A program made the translations under genes and the position numbers. From positions 1 to 54,321 of the forward strand of contig NZ_JNLX01000197.1 of NCBI RefSeq assembly GCF_000715495.1: a DNA stretch of 54,321 nt. Direction: 5' to 3'. The notes beneath the pieces were generated by a model. That model did no database searches. It was not told the DNA's origin and was given only the letters and a program-made list of their open reading frames with translations. This document shows positions 1-7,017 of this stretch, piece after piece. The DNA comes from Hymenobacter sp. IS2118. Lineage in GTDB: Bacteria > Bacteroidota > Bacteroidia > Cytophagales > Hymenobacteraceae. The number at the start of each line of letters is the position of its first letter. Positions within the stretch are counted from its first letter, which is position 1.

Positions 1-771
1 TGAAGCCGCCCCAGCGGGCATCGTCTATGCGCAGGCCGACGGGGCGATGCTGCTCACCGACGAGGGGTACAAGGAAGCCAAGTTGGGCCGCATTTTTGCC
101 GCGACGGCCTTGCAAACGAGCGTGGTCGAGGAGCGCGGCGGGCACATTGCCGCGTCGATTTTTGTGGGCCATCTGGGGACGGCAGCCGCGTTTGGGGACA
201 AATTTGCGGCGCAACTCGCCCCCTACAAAGACCAGGGGCGCGACCTGGTTTTTATCAGCGACGGGGCCATTTGGCTGCGCCAGTTCATCGAAAAAACCTG
301 TCCCCGGGCCACGCTGATTTTGGACTTCTACCATGCCATGGAACACATTGGCCAGGCCGGCAAGGCGTGTTGGGGGAGCGGAAAAGCGGCTTCCGGCTGG
401 TTTAAAGAACAACGCAAGCTACTGCTGGACAGTAAATTAGACCATGTCTTAGCCCATCTAAAGCAGCTCGCCATCGCCCCGGCCCTGTGCGAATCGGTCT
501 GTGCTTACCTCGAAGCCAACCGCGACCGGATGGATTACAAAGCCTACCGCAAACGCGGCTTGTTGATTGGCTCGGGTGCCATTGAGGCCGCCCACCGCAC
601 GGTGATGCAACGCCGCATGAAGCGGGCGGGCCAACGCTGGGGCAAAAACGGCGCCCAACGCGTCTTGACCCTGCGCGTCTGCGCCATGAGTAACCGATGG
701 CAACTGGTGCGACAGCAAATTGAACCCTTCAATCCCGCAAGAGAGGCCTAGCGACAATTTGAATTGCACCC
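1..771 (+). mobile_element. Right part of an ISKra4-family insertion sequence, ending at its terminal repeat
   Basis: The element enters from beyond the left edge. It holds the transposase 3' part and ends at 771 with AATTTGAATTGCACCC (756-771). Reading outward-in, the end is GGGTGCAATTCAAATT. The small element at 1099-1220 carries almost the same termini, which fixes this end. Position 772 is directly inside a GrpB-family reading frame on the other strand. The left end and any target duplication lie outside the window. Confidence 0.8.
2..751 (+). CDS. ISKra4-family transposase, C-terminal part (5' end outside window)
   Basis: The frame is open from base 2, so the protein starts upstream of the window and about 250 residues are visible. 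The first residues include an AQADGAML stretch, which fits one of the catalytic acidic motifs of this DDE transposase family. Further on come a second acidic segment (FISDGAIW), DFYHAMEH, and near the C-terminus GSGAIEAAH followed by QRRMKRAGQRW. The last block is the family hallmark carrying the final catalytic glutamate. The product would cut and join DNA at the element ends. The frame is uninterrupted, so the copy may be intact. The stop at 749-751 lies only 20 bases from the IS end. GC content matches the genome. Confidence 0.85.
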   Translation, partial: EAAPAGIVYAQADGAMLLTDEGYKEAKLGRIFAATALQTSVVEERGGHIAASIFVGHLGTAAAFGDKFAAQLAPYKDQGRDLVFISDGAIWLRQFIEKTCPRATLILDFYHAMEHIGQAGKACWGSGKAASGWFKEQRKLLLDSKLDHVLAHLKQLAIAPALCESVCAYLEANRDRMDYKAYRKRGLLIGSGAIEAAHRTVMQRRMKRAGQRWGKNGAQRVLTLRVCAMSNRWQLVRQQIEPFNPAREA

Positions 772-1041
772 ATCCCGCTTGAATACATCACGGCCCTGAA
801 TTCCTTGATTCCCATTATGGTAGTATCCAAGCCCTTCTAGTTGTGATTTTATTATTTCAAAGTCAGATGGGTCATAATAAATGACATCAATGTCTATGAC
901 CGGCTTAGAATCCAATTGCGGTACCGAAGTACTTCCTACGTGCTCAATAAGGCAGTGAATTCCGCTGAGGACGGTTTCTATTTCGCATTTTATATTCGTG
1001 AAATTTCCAATCCAATCTGAAGTGTATTTTTTGAGTACCAT
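772..1041 (-). pseudogene. GrpB/UPF0157-family nucleotidyltransferase-like gene, cut by the IS
   Basis: From the ATG at 1041 (leftward) about 90 residues match the N-terminal half of the GrpB family: IEHVGSTSVP, then KPVIDIDV with the acidic pair of the nucleotidyltransferase fold, and later GYYHNGNQGIQGRDVFKRD. The family is normally 165-180 residues. At 771/772 the frame runs into the IS, adds six IS-encoded residues and stops at 748-750. The missing half is either beyond the IS or lost. The gene is clearly more AT-rich than the genome and lies in the same orientation as the next AT-rich gene, which suggests acquired DNA. The family's cellular role is not well established; the gene should be inactive here. 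Confidence 0.8.
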
Positions 1042-1075
1042 CCTGATGCTTCAAAATTCTGCACAATTTTTAGGT

Positions 1076-1247
1076 GTTAGCCGCTTACGGTAACATAAGG
1101 GTGTAATTCAAAACTACGCGCTGGGCTTTCTGCCGCTGCTTCAAAAGCTTCTCTAAGTGGCTTAAGCAAATACCAGCATCCGGGAGAAGCAGTATTCCCA
1201 CGTATTTTTGAATTACACCCATGTTCAACGTGTTTGCGTTAGCCGCT
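1076..1247. repeat. Pair of 10-bp direct repeats (GTTAGCCGCT) bracketing the MITE
   Basis: GTTAGCCGCT occurs at 1076-1085 and at 1238-1247, between the GrpB remnant and the AT-rich hypothetical gene. GTTAGCC resembles the GTTRRRY core of integron attC sites but breaks the consensus at one position, and no paired inverse core is evident. It may be a cassette-boundary relic or only a local repeat. Confidence 0.4.
1099..1220. mobile_element. 122-bp MITE-like element with termini matching the neighbouring IS
   Basis: The left end is GGGTGTAATTCAAAA (1099-1113). The right end is its reverse complement TTTTGAATTACACCC (1206-1220), a perfect 15-bp inverted repeat. The nearby IS ends in the inverse of GGGTGCAATTCAAAT, differing at one base in the first 14. 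No coding capacity is seen between the ends. A non-autonomous derivative mobilised by this or a sister ISKra4-like transposase is the natural reading. I see no clear target duplication: the flanks are ...AACATAA and ATGTTCA.... Confidence 0.75.
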
Positions 1248-1285
1248 AGAATGCCAGTGCAATATTGCCTTCTGTCTTGTGGGAG

Positions 1286-1732
1286 CTAATTAATGTCAGA
1301 GCAGTCATAGTCAAGAAGCCATTCATTTTCATTTAGAATGTCTGCACTACTTGCTCTTTTGTAAAGTTTAAAGCCGAAACTGTGTTGTAAATAAAAAACA
1401 ATTTGGTTGTCTTTATCGAACTCTATTCTAAAAAACCTATCGTGAGAAACAACTTTATATTCAGTGTCTTTGTCTAAATCAATTGATAAGCAAAGTGGCT
1501 CTACCCAAATATTTATAAAAATATTTGTCCGGTTGGAGAATTCTATATCAACCAATGTTTCTGGGTGTTCATAAAAAAACTTTATTCGTTCCTCTGAATA
1601 ATTTAGTTGCTTCGGCTCATCTTCTTGAACTTCTCTGAGTACTTCAGATGATTTGTCAGAATTGTTATGAGGCTGATTGTTCGCGTTGGCCATGTTGAGC
1701 TTGTTTTTAAACCAAAAATCAAATATTCTCAT
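1286..1732 (-). CDS. Hypothetical protein in an AT-rich patch
   Basis: The product is 148 residues and I do not recognise it. The N-terminal 50 residues are polar and low in complexity (ANANNQPHNNSDKS, acidic run after it). The rest alternates charged and hydrophobic residues in a pattern suggesting a beta-rich domain (VDIEFSNRTNIFINIWVEP, then SIDLDKDTEYKVVSHDRFFRIEF). There is no signal peptide or membrane segment. A second in-frame ATG at residue 14 is an equally good start. Base composition is far more AT-rich than the flanking ABC gene and similar to the GrpB remnant, and both read leftward. Together they look like transferred or cassette-type DNA. Confidence 0.6.
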   Translation of the reverse strand: MRIFDFWFKNKLNMANANNQPHNNSDKSSEVLREVQEDEPKQLNYSEERIKFFYEHPETLVDIEFSNRTNIFINIWVEPLCLSIDLDKDTEYKVVSHDRFFRIEFDKDNQIVFYLQHSFGFKLYKRASSADILNENEWLLDYDCSDIN

Positions 1733-1830
1733 TTGCCAAATGTTGTTTACCGGTTAATCTAATGATACTGTCGGTTTAAGTTTGCCACCAATATTTCACC
1801 TCACGCGACTTGCCACAATGCAAGTTAGTA

Positions 1831-1863
1831 GCGGGAAGCACACCAAATCGGCATGCTTCCCGC
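1831..1863 (-). terminator. Hairpin downstream of the ABC exporter
   Basis: GCGGGAAGCA (1831-1840) pairs with TGCTTCCCGC (1854-1863) around a 13-base loop, just past the stop of the ABC gene. There is no T-run after it on the minus strand, so it may be a processing or boundary hairpin rather than an intrinsic terminator. A smaller stem, CTTGC/GCAAG, follows at 1809-1824. Confidence 0.45.
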
Positions 1864-1876
1864 AACGCAAACTCAA

Positions 1877-3658
1877 TTACGCCAATACCGCCGACGTTTC
1901 CTTGCGCTCGCCGATTTGCTGGCGCCACATGGCGTAGTAGAGGCCCTTTTGCTGGAGCAGCTCTTCGTGGCGGCCCTGCTCGGCGATGTGGCCGCGCTCG
2001 AGCACGAAGATGCGGTCGGCGTGGAGGATGGTGCTGAGGCGGTGGGCGATGAGGATGGTCATGTGCTGGCGCGAGCCGGACAGCTCCCGCACCGTTTTGC
2101 CGATTTCTTCCTCGGTGAGGGAGTCGAGGGCCGAGGTGGCTTCGTCGAATACCATGAGGGTGGGCTTGCGCAGCAGGGCGCGGGCTATGCTGAGGCGCTG
2201 CTTTTCGCCGCCCGAGACTTTTACGCCGCCTTCGCCGATGACTGAATCCAGGCCCTGCGGGGCGCGGGCCAGGAGCGTGGTGGCCGCCGCCTGATGCAGC
2301 GCCCGCAGGCATTCCTCGTCGGTGGCGTTGGGGGCCACAAAGCGCAGGTTTTCGCGGATGGTGCCGGAAAACAGCTGGGTGTCCTGGGTGACGAAGCCGA
2401 TTTGTTCGCGTAGCTCGTCGAGGTCGATTTCGGCGCCGGGGATGCCGTTGTAGCGAATCTGGCCCGAGAGGGGGGGGTAGAGGCCCACCAGCAGCTTCAC
2501 GAGCGTGGTTTTGCCCGAGCCCGAGGGGCCCACGAAGGCAATGGTTTCGCCGAGCTTAGTGGTGAAGGAGATGCTGCTCAGCGCCGGGGCGTTGGCCGTG
2601 AGGTGCTTGAAGGTAACGTTATCGAAGGCCAGGTTTTCGATGTGCGCTACCGATTTGGGATGGTCCGGCTTCTTGTCCTTGGGCGTATCGAGAATTGCCT
2701 GGAAGTTGGCCAGCGAAATTTCGGTTTCACGGTAGATGCCGATGATGGTACCGAATTCCTGCAGCGGGCCGAAGATGGAAAACGAGTAGATGAAGAACGA
2801 GAAGAACTCGCCCAGGCTGATGTGGTTCTGCACCCGCAGGTACAGCAGCAGCAGCACGATGGTGTTGCGCAGCAGATTCACGAACGTGCCCTGCACGAAA
2901 GAGAGCGAGCGCAGGTAGCGCACCTTGCGCAGCTCCAGCTTGAGGATTTTGGTGGTAGTGGCGTTCAGGCGCTCGGTTTCCTGCTGGGCCAGGCCCAGGC
3001 TTTTGATAAGCTCGATGTTGCGCAGGCTTTCGGTGGTGGAGCCGGCCAGGGCCGTGGTTTCGGCCACAATGGTCTTCTGAATGACCTTGATGCGCTTGCT
3101 GAGCGCAAAGCTCAGAATGCCCAGCAGCGGAATGGTGATGAAGTAGCCCGCCGCAATGGGCCAGTACACCGTGAGGGCGTACCACATGACGAAAATGATG
3201 CCCACCAGCGCCGTGAACAGCACATTCACGAAGCTTTGAATCAGCTTTTCGACGTCGAGGCGCACCTTTTGGAGCTTGCCCAGGGTTTCGCCCGAGCGCT
3301 GGTCCTCGAACACCTGGTAGGGCAGCTCCAGGGAGTGGCGCAGGCCGTCGGAATACATTTTGGCGCCCAGGCGCTGGGTGATGACGTTGACGTAGTAGTC
3401 CTGGAAGTTTTTGGCGATGCGCGACACCATGGCCACGCCCAGCATCAGGCCGATGTAGGGGATGGCCTCCCGGAAAAACGGCCAGAACGGCACCTGCAAA
3501 ATGCCGCCGAGGTCGCCGTTTTTGGGCACGAACTTATCGACCAGCTTGCGGAAAATGTAGGGGTCGAGCAGCGAGAATACCTGGTTGACGGTGGCCAGCA
3601 CCAGGGCCAGCACCAGCAGGCCCCAGTAGTTGCGCAGGTAGCTATAAAGGATTTTCAT
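1877..3658 (-). CDS. ABC exporter half-transporter (MsbA/ABCB type)
   Basis: The product is 593 residues. An N-terminal membrane domain of about six helices occupies roughly residues 10-310, and an ATPase domain follows from about 340. The ATPase has Walker A GPSGSGKT (377-384), a Q-loop glutamine near 425, signature VSGGE (481-485), Walker B LMVFDE (501-506) and the switch histidine near 539. One fused membrane plus ATPase polypeptide is the exporter layout, acting as a homodimer or heterodimer in the inner membrane. The substrate cannot be read from sequence; lipids, drugs or peptides are all possible. It appears to be a single-gene unit. The ATG follows a TTACTTTG box by four bases, so the transcript leader may be very short. 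Confidence 0.93.
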   Translation of the reverse strand: MKILYSYLRNYWGLLVLALVLATVNQVFSLLDPYIFRKLVDKFVPKNGDLGGILQVPFWPFFREAIPYIGLMLGVAMVSRIAKNFQDYYVNVITQRLGAKMYSDGLRHSLELPYQVFEDQRSGETLGKLQKVRLDVEKLIQSFVNVLFTALVGIIFVMWYALTVYWPIAAGYFITIPLLGILSFALSKRIKVIQKTIVAETTALAGSTTESLRNIELIKSLGLAQQETERLNATTTKILKLELRKVRYLRSLSFVQGTFVNLLRNTIVLLLLYLRVQNHISLGEFFSFFIYSFSIFGPLQEFGTIIGIYRETEISLANFQAILDTPKDKKPDHPKSVAHIENLAFDNVTFKHLTANAPALSSISFTTKLGETIAFVGPSGSGKTTLVKLLVGLYPPLSGQIRYNGIPGAEIDLDELREQIGFVTQDTQLFSGTIRENLRFVAPNATDEECLRALHQAAATTLLARAPQGLDSVIGEGGVKVSGGEKQRLSIARALLRKPTLMVFDEATSALDSLTEEEIGKTVRELSGSRQHMTILIAHRLSTILHADRIFVLERGHIAEQGRHEELLQQKGLYYAMWRQQIGERKETSAVLA

Positions 3659-3764
3659 GAAGCAAAGTAAAGGCCCGAACTATTGGCACGCCGGGGTTGC
3701 AACTCCGGCGCACGCCAATGGTTCGGGCCGGGCCGGCGCCTTGGGCGGAGCCAGCGGCTACGTG

Positions 3765-4133
3765 CTACACCAGCACGCGGGCAGGGCGGCGCAAGAGCAG
3801 TATCGCGATGAGGGCCAGGAGTAGCGCCCCGGCGAAGGTGCCGCCCGCCAGGCCGCCGGGAATTTTGGTGGCGTGCATCAGCAGCGCGCCCACCATGATG
3901 ATGGCCAGGCCAATGGCCGCCAACCGCACCGTGCGCGGAACGAGCAGGCAAATGCCGCCCAGCAGCTCGGCCGCGCCCACCACGGTGCCCAGCACTGCCG
4001 GCAACCCCAGGCCCTCAAACATCTTCACGGTGCCGTCGAGGTTGCTAAGCTTGTCGAAGCCGGCTTTAATGAAAAGAAGGGCCAGGATGACTTGCAGAAT
4101 CCAGGCGATGATGTTGCGTATGGAAGGGCTCAT
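3765..4133 (-). CDS. DoxX-like small membrane protein
   Basis: The product is 122 residues with four predicted membrane helices: residues about 8-26, 45-66, 70-88 and 96-115. The motif FIKAGFDKLSN near the end of helix one and GAAELLGGICLL in helix two are typical of the DoxX family. Members are inner-membrane proteins, some linked to redox or sulfur metabolism, but most, including this one, have no known function. It reads leftward like the ABC gene, 106 bases further on, but no functional link is apparent. Family assignment is firm; role is unknown. Confidence 0.85.
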   Translation of the reverse strand: MSPSIRNIIAWILQVILALLFIKAGFDKLSNLDGTVKMFEGLGLPAVLGTVVGAAELLGGICLLVPRTVRLAAIGLAIIMVGALLMHATKIPGGLAGGTFAGALLLALIAILLLRRPARVLV

Positions 4134-4383
4134 TGATGAAGGGGGTGAAAACAGCGAAAGAAAAAAAGCCAGGCCGGGGCGTGCGGCCCGAGATGTGGGG
4201 ACAAGGTCGTGCTATCTGGGCAACTATGCGTGTGGGGCGCACGGCAAGGCGCGCAAGGGGCGGCCGGTGGCGCGGCGGTTCGGCCCCGGCTGCATTTCTA
4301 GCTGTTTTTGAAAGTCCGCCGCTGTATTTCCCAGGTGGTTTTGTGGCGCCACTTTGGCAAGTTGTCAACTGTAGCTTGAAGCG

Positions 4384-4423
4384 GCTTTCGGTGCAGGTGT
4401 TTCCACCGCAGCGGGCCGAAAGC
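4384..4423. other. Nested hairpin in a gene-poor stretch
   Basis: The stretch 4134-4439 has no convincing gene. Near its end GCTTTCGG (4384-4391) pairs with CCGAAAGC (4416-4423), and GGTG/CACC pairs inside. It lies just upstream of the CheB-domain remnant and might be its old leader structure or a dispersed repeat. Confidence 0.4.
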
Positions 4424-4439
4424 TAACGGCTCATTCCTT

Positions 4440-4796
4440 GTGAATCCATTTCCGGCCGACGCCCCGGCCGATGGGCCCGCCCCGGTGGTGGTGCCGCTCG
4501 AAGACCAGGGGCACAATGGCGCTGCCTCGCCGGCCCAAATCCGCATGGTCAAGGATGCCCGCGAGCGTGGGGTGTGCGTCAGCTGCTCGGGCATGGGTTC
4601 CGACGGCACTATTGGCCTGAAAATGGTGATGGAAAACGTTGGCATGGTGATGGTGCAGACCCCCGCGCTGGCCGAGTACGACGCAAGGCCGCGCGCGGCG
4701 CTGGCCACCGAATTCGTAGACTGCATGCTGCCCGCCGAGCAGCTGGAGTACGCGAACAAGCCGCTGCTGGTGCGGCTCCGCCGAATTCTCTACTGA
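4440..4796 (+). pseudogene. CheB methylesterase-domain remnant
   Basis: From a GTG at 4440 the 118-residue frame contains a recognisable end of a CheB-type methylesterase domain. CSGMGSDGTIGLKMV corresponds to the block with the catalytic aspartate, and QTPALAEYDARPRAALATEFVDCMLPAEQL corresponds to the usual Q-D-P-x-x-A-x-x-x-x-M-P-x-S-A block with key residues changed. The serine and histidine blocks expected about 100 residues earlier are absent. CheB removes methyl groups from receptor glutamates, and the same domain occurs in CheB-CheR-kinase hybrids. The short, start-poor frame and lack of receiver or other domains point to a decayed fragment. It could be related to the kinase remnant at 6624. 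Confidence 0.55.
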
Positions 4797-5051
4797 AAAC
4801 CTGGCCACCCGCTAAAACCCCCTCACCATGCCCCCGGCGCTGGTGCGGGCCCGCGCCGCTCTGGATAGGGCCGTACACCTGTGCTAGCGGCCGGCCACCT
4901 TCGCCACTGAGCTGGCGCGGTTAGAGTTTTTTTCGCCGTTTGCCGTCGCTTGCAGGTCTTTTGGCTACCATTTGTCGCTAAGGTTCGTAAAAAGCCCAAA
5001 ACCTGGCCGCCGCCGCCGGGTTTTAATGGCTTTATCATTAATGCTACGCCC

Positions 5052-5456
5052 TTGGATACCTACACTCTTACCTATCGGCCCGACCTTGATATTGTGTTTT
5101 TACGCTGGCTGACTCCCGAAACGCTGCCTCAGGCGCAAGCTTCCTACCAGGCTGCCCTGGTGCTGGCGCTGGCCCACCGCTGCGGCAACTGGCTGCTCGA
5201 CTCGCGCCGCTGCGGGCCCATCGACCCCGTCGAAACCGCCTGGCTTACCAACACGTTTTTTCCGGCGGCCGTGGCGCAGCTGGCCCCGCGCCCGCTCCGA
5301 ATGGCGGTGTTCAGCTCCTTGCCACGCCTCGAGCAAATGCGTATCGATGCCGCTGTGGCCTCGGGTGTGCAGGCCGCCCTGGCCGCCACCCAGCCCTACG
5401 AGGCAGCCATTTTTATTGCCGAGGCCGAAGCCGTAGCCTGGCTGCAACCAAACTAG
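5052..5456 (+). CDS. Small STAS/SpoIIAA-like protein, function unknown
   Basis: The product is about 134 residues from a TTG at 5052; an upstream TTG at 4950 gives 168, but its first 35 residues are unlike a protein N-terminus (KKPKTWPPPPG). The pattern of an N-terminal YTLTYRPDLDIVFLRWL strand, a helix, a WLLDSRRCGPID strand-turn and a later RMAVFSSL strand resembles the small STAS-like proteins common in Hymenobacter. There is no signal peptide and no membrane segment. No ATG exists in frame, so the start is uncertain. Neighbours give no clue: remnants lie on both sides. The gene may be real but is in a decaying region. Confidence 0.5.
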   Translation: MDTYTLTYRPDLDIVFLRWLTPETLPQAQASYQAALVLALAHRCGNWLLDSRRCGPIDPVETAWLTNTFFPAAVAQLAPRPLRMAVFSSLPRLEQMRIDAAVASGVQAALAATQPYEAAIFIAEAEAVAWLQPN

Positions 5457-5544
5457 GCCAACTCAGCCCCGCCAAGGCTCAAAACCGCTCCCGCCCGCCC
5501 CGCTCGCACCCCACGTTGGCCCCGATTCTTCCTGAAAAGGCCCC

Positions 5545-5569
5545 AAATCCTGGGTCCGACCCAGGATTT
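5545..5569. repeat. Perfect 11-bp hairpin
   Basis: AAATCCTGGGT (5545-5555) pairs perfectly with ACCCAGGATTT (5559-5569) across a three-base CCG loop. The same GGGTCCGACCCAGGA-type core recurs in the loop of the next hairpin about 80 bases on. Confidence 0.8.
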
Positions 5570-5607
5570 TGACCCAATCTGGCCCAACTTTTTACTATCA
5601 CGGCTCC

Positions 5608-5674
5608 AATTTGAGCCAAAGAGGCTCCAATTCTTAGGTCCGACCCAGGAATTGGAGCCTCTTTGGCTCAAATT
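5608..5674. repeat. Perfect 26-bp inverted repeat
   Basis: Arms at 5608-5633 and 5649-5674 are exact reverse complements over 26 bases (the first begins AATTTGAGCCAAAGAGGCTC). They are separated by a 15-base loop containing GGTCCGACCCAG, the core of the preceding hairpin. No coding sequence is credible here. The stretch 5457-5990 holds no gene. Confidence 0.85.
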
Positions 5675-5683
5675 AGACCCAAA

Positions 5684-5724
5684 AAGGCCCGGCCGCGAAG
5701 GTTTTTTCCTCGGGACCGGGCCTT
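5684..5724. repeat. Third hairpin of the cluster
   Basis: AAGGCCCGG (5684-5692) pairs with CCGGGCCTT (5716-5724) around a T-rich loop. It closes a run of three hairpins in 180 bases. Confidence 0.65.
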
Positions 5725-5818
5725 GCGGGAGAAAGGTGATGCGCGTTACGTTGCGACTCACCTTTTAGCCTCAGCCTTGATATGTTCTAGCTCGCCGCTC
5801 ACAAACCCCATTGCCCAG

Positions 5819-5923
5819 CCCCTTCCCCTGCGGGGGAAGGGGAGCTAGGTTTTAGCTATAGAAGATTAAACATCAGAATATTAAGTACCGTAACTAGTCC
5901 CCCTTCCCTCGGAGGGGAAGGGG
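5819..5923. repeat. Two C-rich/G-rich palindromes
   Basis: CCCCTTCCCC (5819-5828) pairs with GGGGAAGGGG (5833-5842) over a TGCG loop. A second copy of the same type lies at 5899-5923. They resemble the other CCCC...GGGG palindromes of this window (17.7 kb, 48.9 kb) and are probably dispersed repeats. Confidence 0.65.
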
Positions 5924-6014
5924 CTAGGGGACGGGGTGCACGCCCGGCAAGCTACAACGTATCAACGCTGGGGCCAGGGGAAAGAAGCTACGTCCCCTTA
6001 TATCCTCCGTCTGC

Positions 6015-6500
6015 TTATTCCTTGGCCGCCTTGAGCGCCTTGCGGGCGGCGCTGGCACCGCTGGAAAAGCGCTGGCTCAGGTCGTCGTAGGCAGCCTGAG
6101 CGCCGGGCTGCCGGTTTTTGGCCATGAACTTGATGTTGTTGTACACGGTGAGGGCGTTGCCGTAGGCTTCGGAGCCGGCCACCATCACGGTGCTGTCGGT
6201 GTCGAGAGCCAGCTGCTCGAACTGCTGGCGCAGGGGCGTGAGGGCCGCCACGCCGGCCACGTCCTGCTTCAGCTCGGCCAGATCCACGAAGGAGGGCACA
6301 AAAGCAGGGTTGGACGTCGCGTAATCGGTGGCTTTGGTTACGAAGGCCACCGTCTTGTCGGCCATGCGCAGCATGGTGCGGCGCTCGTCGGGAGTGAGGG
6401 AGATGAGATAGGGCGCCAGCGCGACCTTAATGGCGTCGAGGTGCTGCTGAACGTCGGCCAGTACGGAGGCGGGCACATCGGTGTGGAACTCGTTGGGCAT
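6015..6500 (-). CDS. Hypothetical soluble protein
   Basis: The product is 161 residues from the ATG at 6500 and I do not recognise a named family. It is helical in character throughout, with no signal peptide or membrane segment. Features are DVQQHLDAIKVALAPYLISLTPDER near residues 16-40, RTMLRMADKTVAFVTKA near 41-57 and an Ala/Lys-rich C-terminus (ARKALKAAKE). The amphipathic helices suggest a small helical-bundle protein. The reading frame stays open another 120 codons upstream, but that part is low-quality sequence overlapping a kinase remnant on the other strand, so the internal ATG is preferred. It stands alone, and its role is unknown. Confidence 0.7.
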   Translation of the reverse strand: MPNEFHTDVPASVLADVQQHLDAIKVALAPYLISLTPDERRTMLRMADKTVAFVTKATDYATSNPAFVPSFVDLAELKQDVAGVAALTPLRQQFEQLALDTDSTVMVAGSEAYGNALTVYNNIKFMAKNRQPGAQAAYDDLSQRFSSGASAARKALKAAKE

Positions 6501-6623
6501 AAAGTAGAACGTAAGCAAAAAAGATGAGGTAAACGGCGCCACTCGGCGGGCGGAAGGTAGCGTTTTTTTGCGCCTCCGCGTTCCCGGTGCTGTCCATTTA
6601 CTAAGCTCCTGCCATCCTGCTTT

Positions 6624-6887
6624 ATGTTGCCGCCCAATAATCTTTCGCCCGATGCTGCCAGCTTGCCGCCGCCCAACCCGCAGGCCGCCCTGCTGAGCCG
6701 GCGCGCCCGCGCCCACGAGCGCCGTCGCCTGGCCACGGCAGTGGCGCCCCCACTCTTGCCCGCCGAGGCCCAATAGCTGGTGCAAAACCTGCAAGTGCAC
6801 CAGCTTGAGCTGGCAATGCCGCAGGCCGGTTTGCCGGGCGCTGGCCAGGGTGTGCATCTGCTACCCAAAGCCGCTGTACGAGGTTAG
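6624..6887 (+). pseudogene. Remnant of a PAS-type sensor histidine kinase N-terminus
   Basis: From the ATG at 6624 the frame reads a proline/alanine-rich segment, an in-frame TAG, then LVQNLQVHQLELAMPQAGL. The last block strongly recalls the L-x-E-L-Q-V-H-Q-I-E-L-E-M-Q-N-E-E-L linker that precedes PAS domains in many Cytophagales kinases. The frame then ends at 6885-6887. No PAS, phospho-acceptor or ATPase region remains. The rest of 6888-7017 shows nothing recognisable. With the CheB remnant at 4440 this suggests loss of one or more sensory genes. Confidence 0.5.
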
Positions 6888-7017
6888 CAAAATTGCTTGT
6901 GGTTTGTTGGGCACGATGTAGACCACAGTGGCTGGGGTTTAGGCGAGGTTAAAAAACATTTGAAAACCGAAGCCTGCGGCCACAGCCGACCGGCTGGCTA
7001 GTACTCAGGCACCCAAC

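Noticed and set aside
2603..3670. Long open frame on the plus strand opposite the ABC exporter
   Set aside because: It is His/Gln/Val-rich shadow translation of a high-GC gene; the minus-strand frame has full ABC motifs.
4797..5050. Short open frames between the CheB remnant and the STAS-like gene
   Set aside because: They are brief, lack plausible starts and show no recognisable motif.
5453..5761. Minus-strand frame of 102 codons with internal repeats (SWVGP, LFGSN)
   Set aside because: The repeats are the translation of DNA hairpins; no start signal or homologue is apparent.
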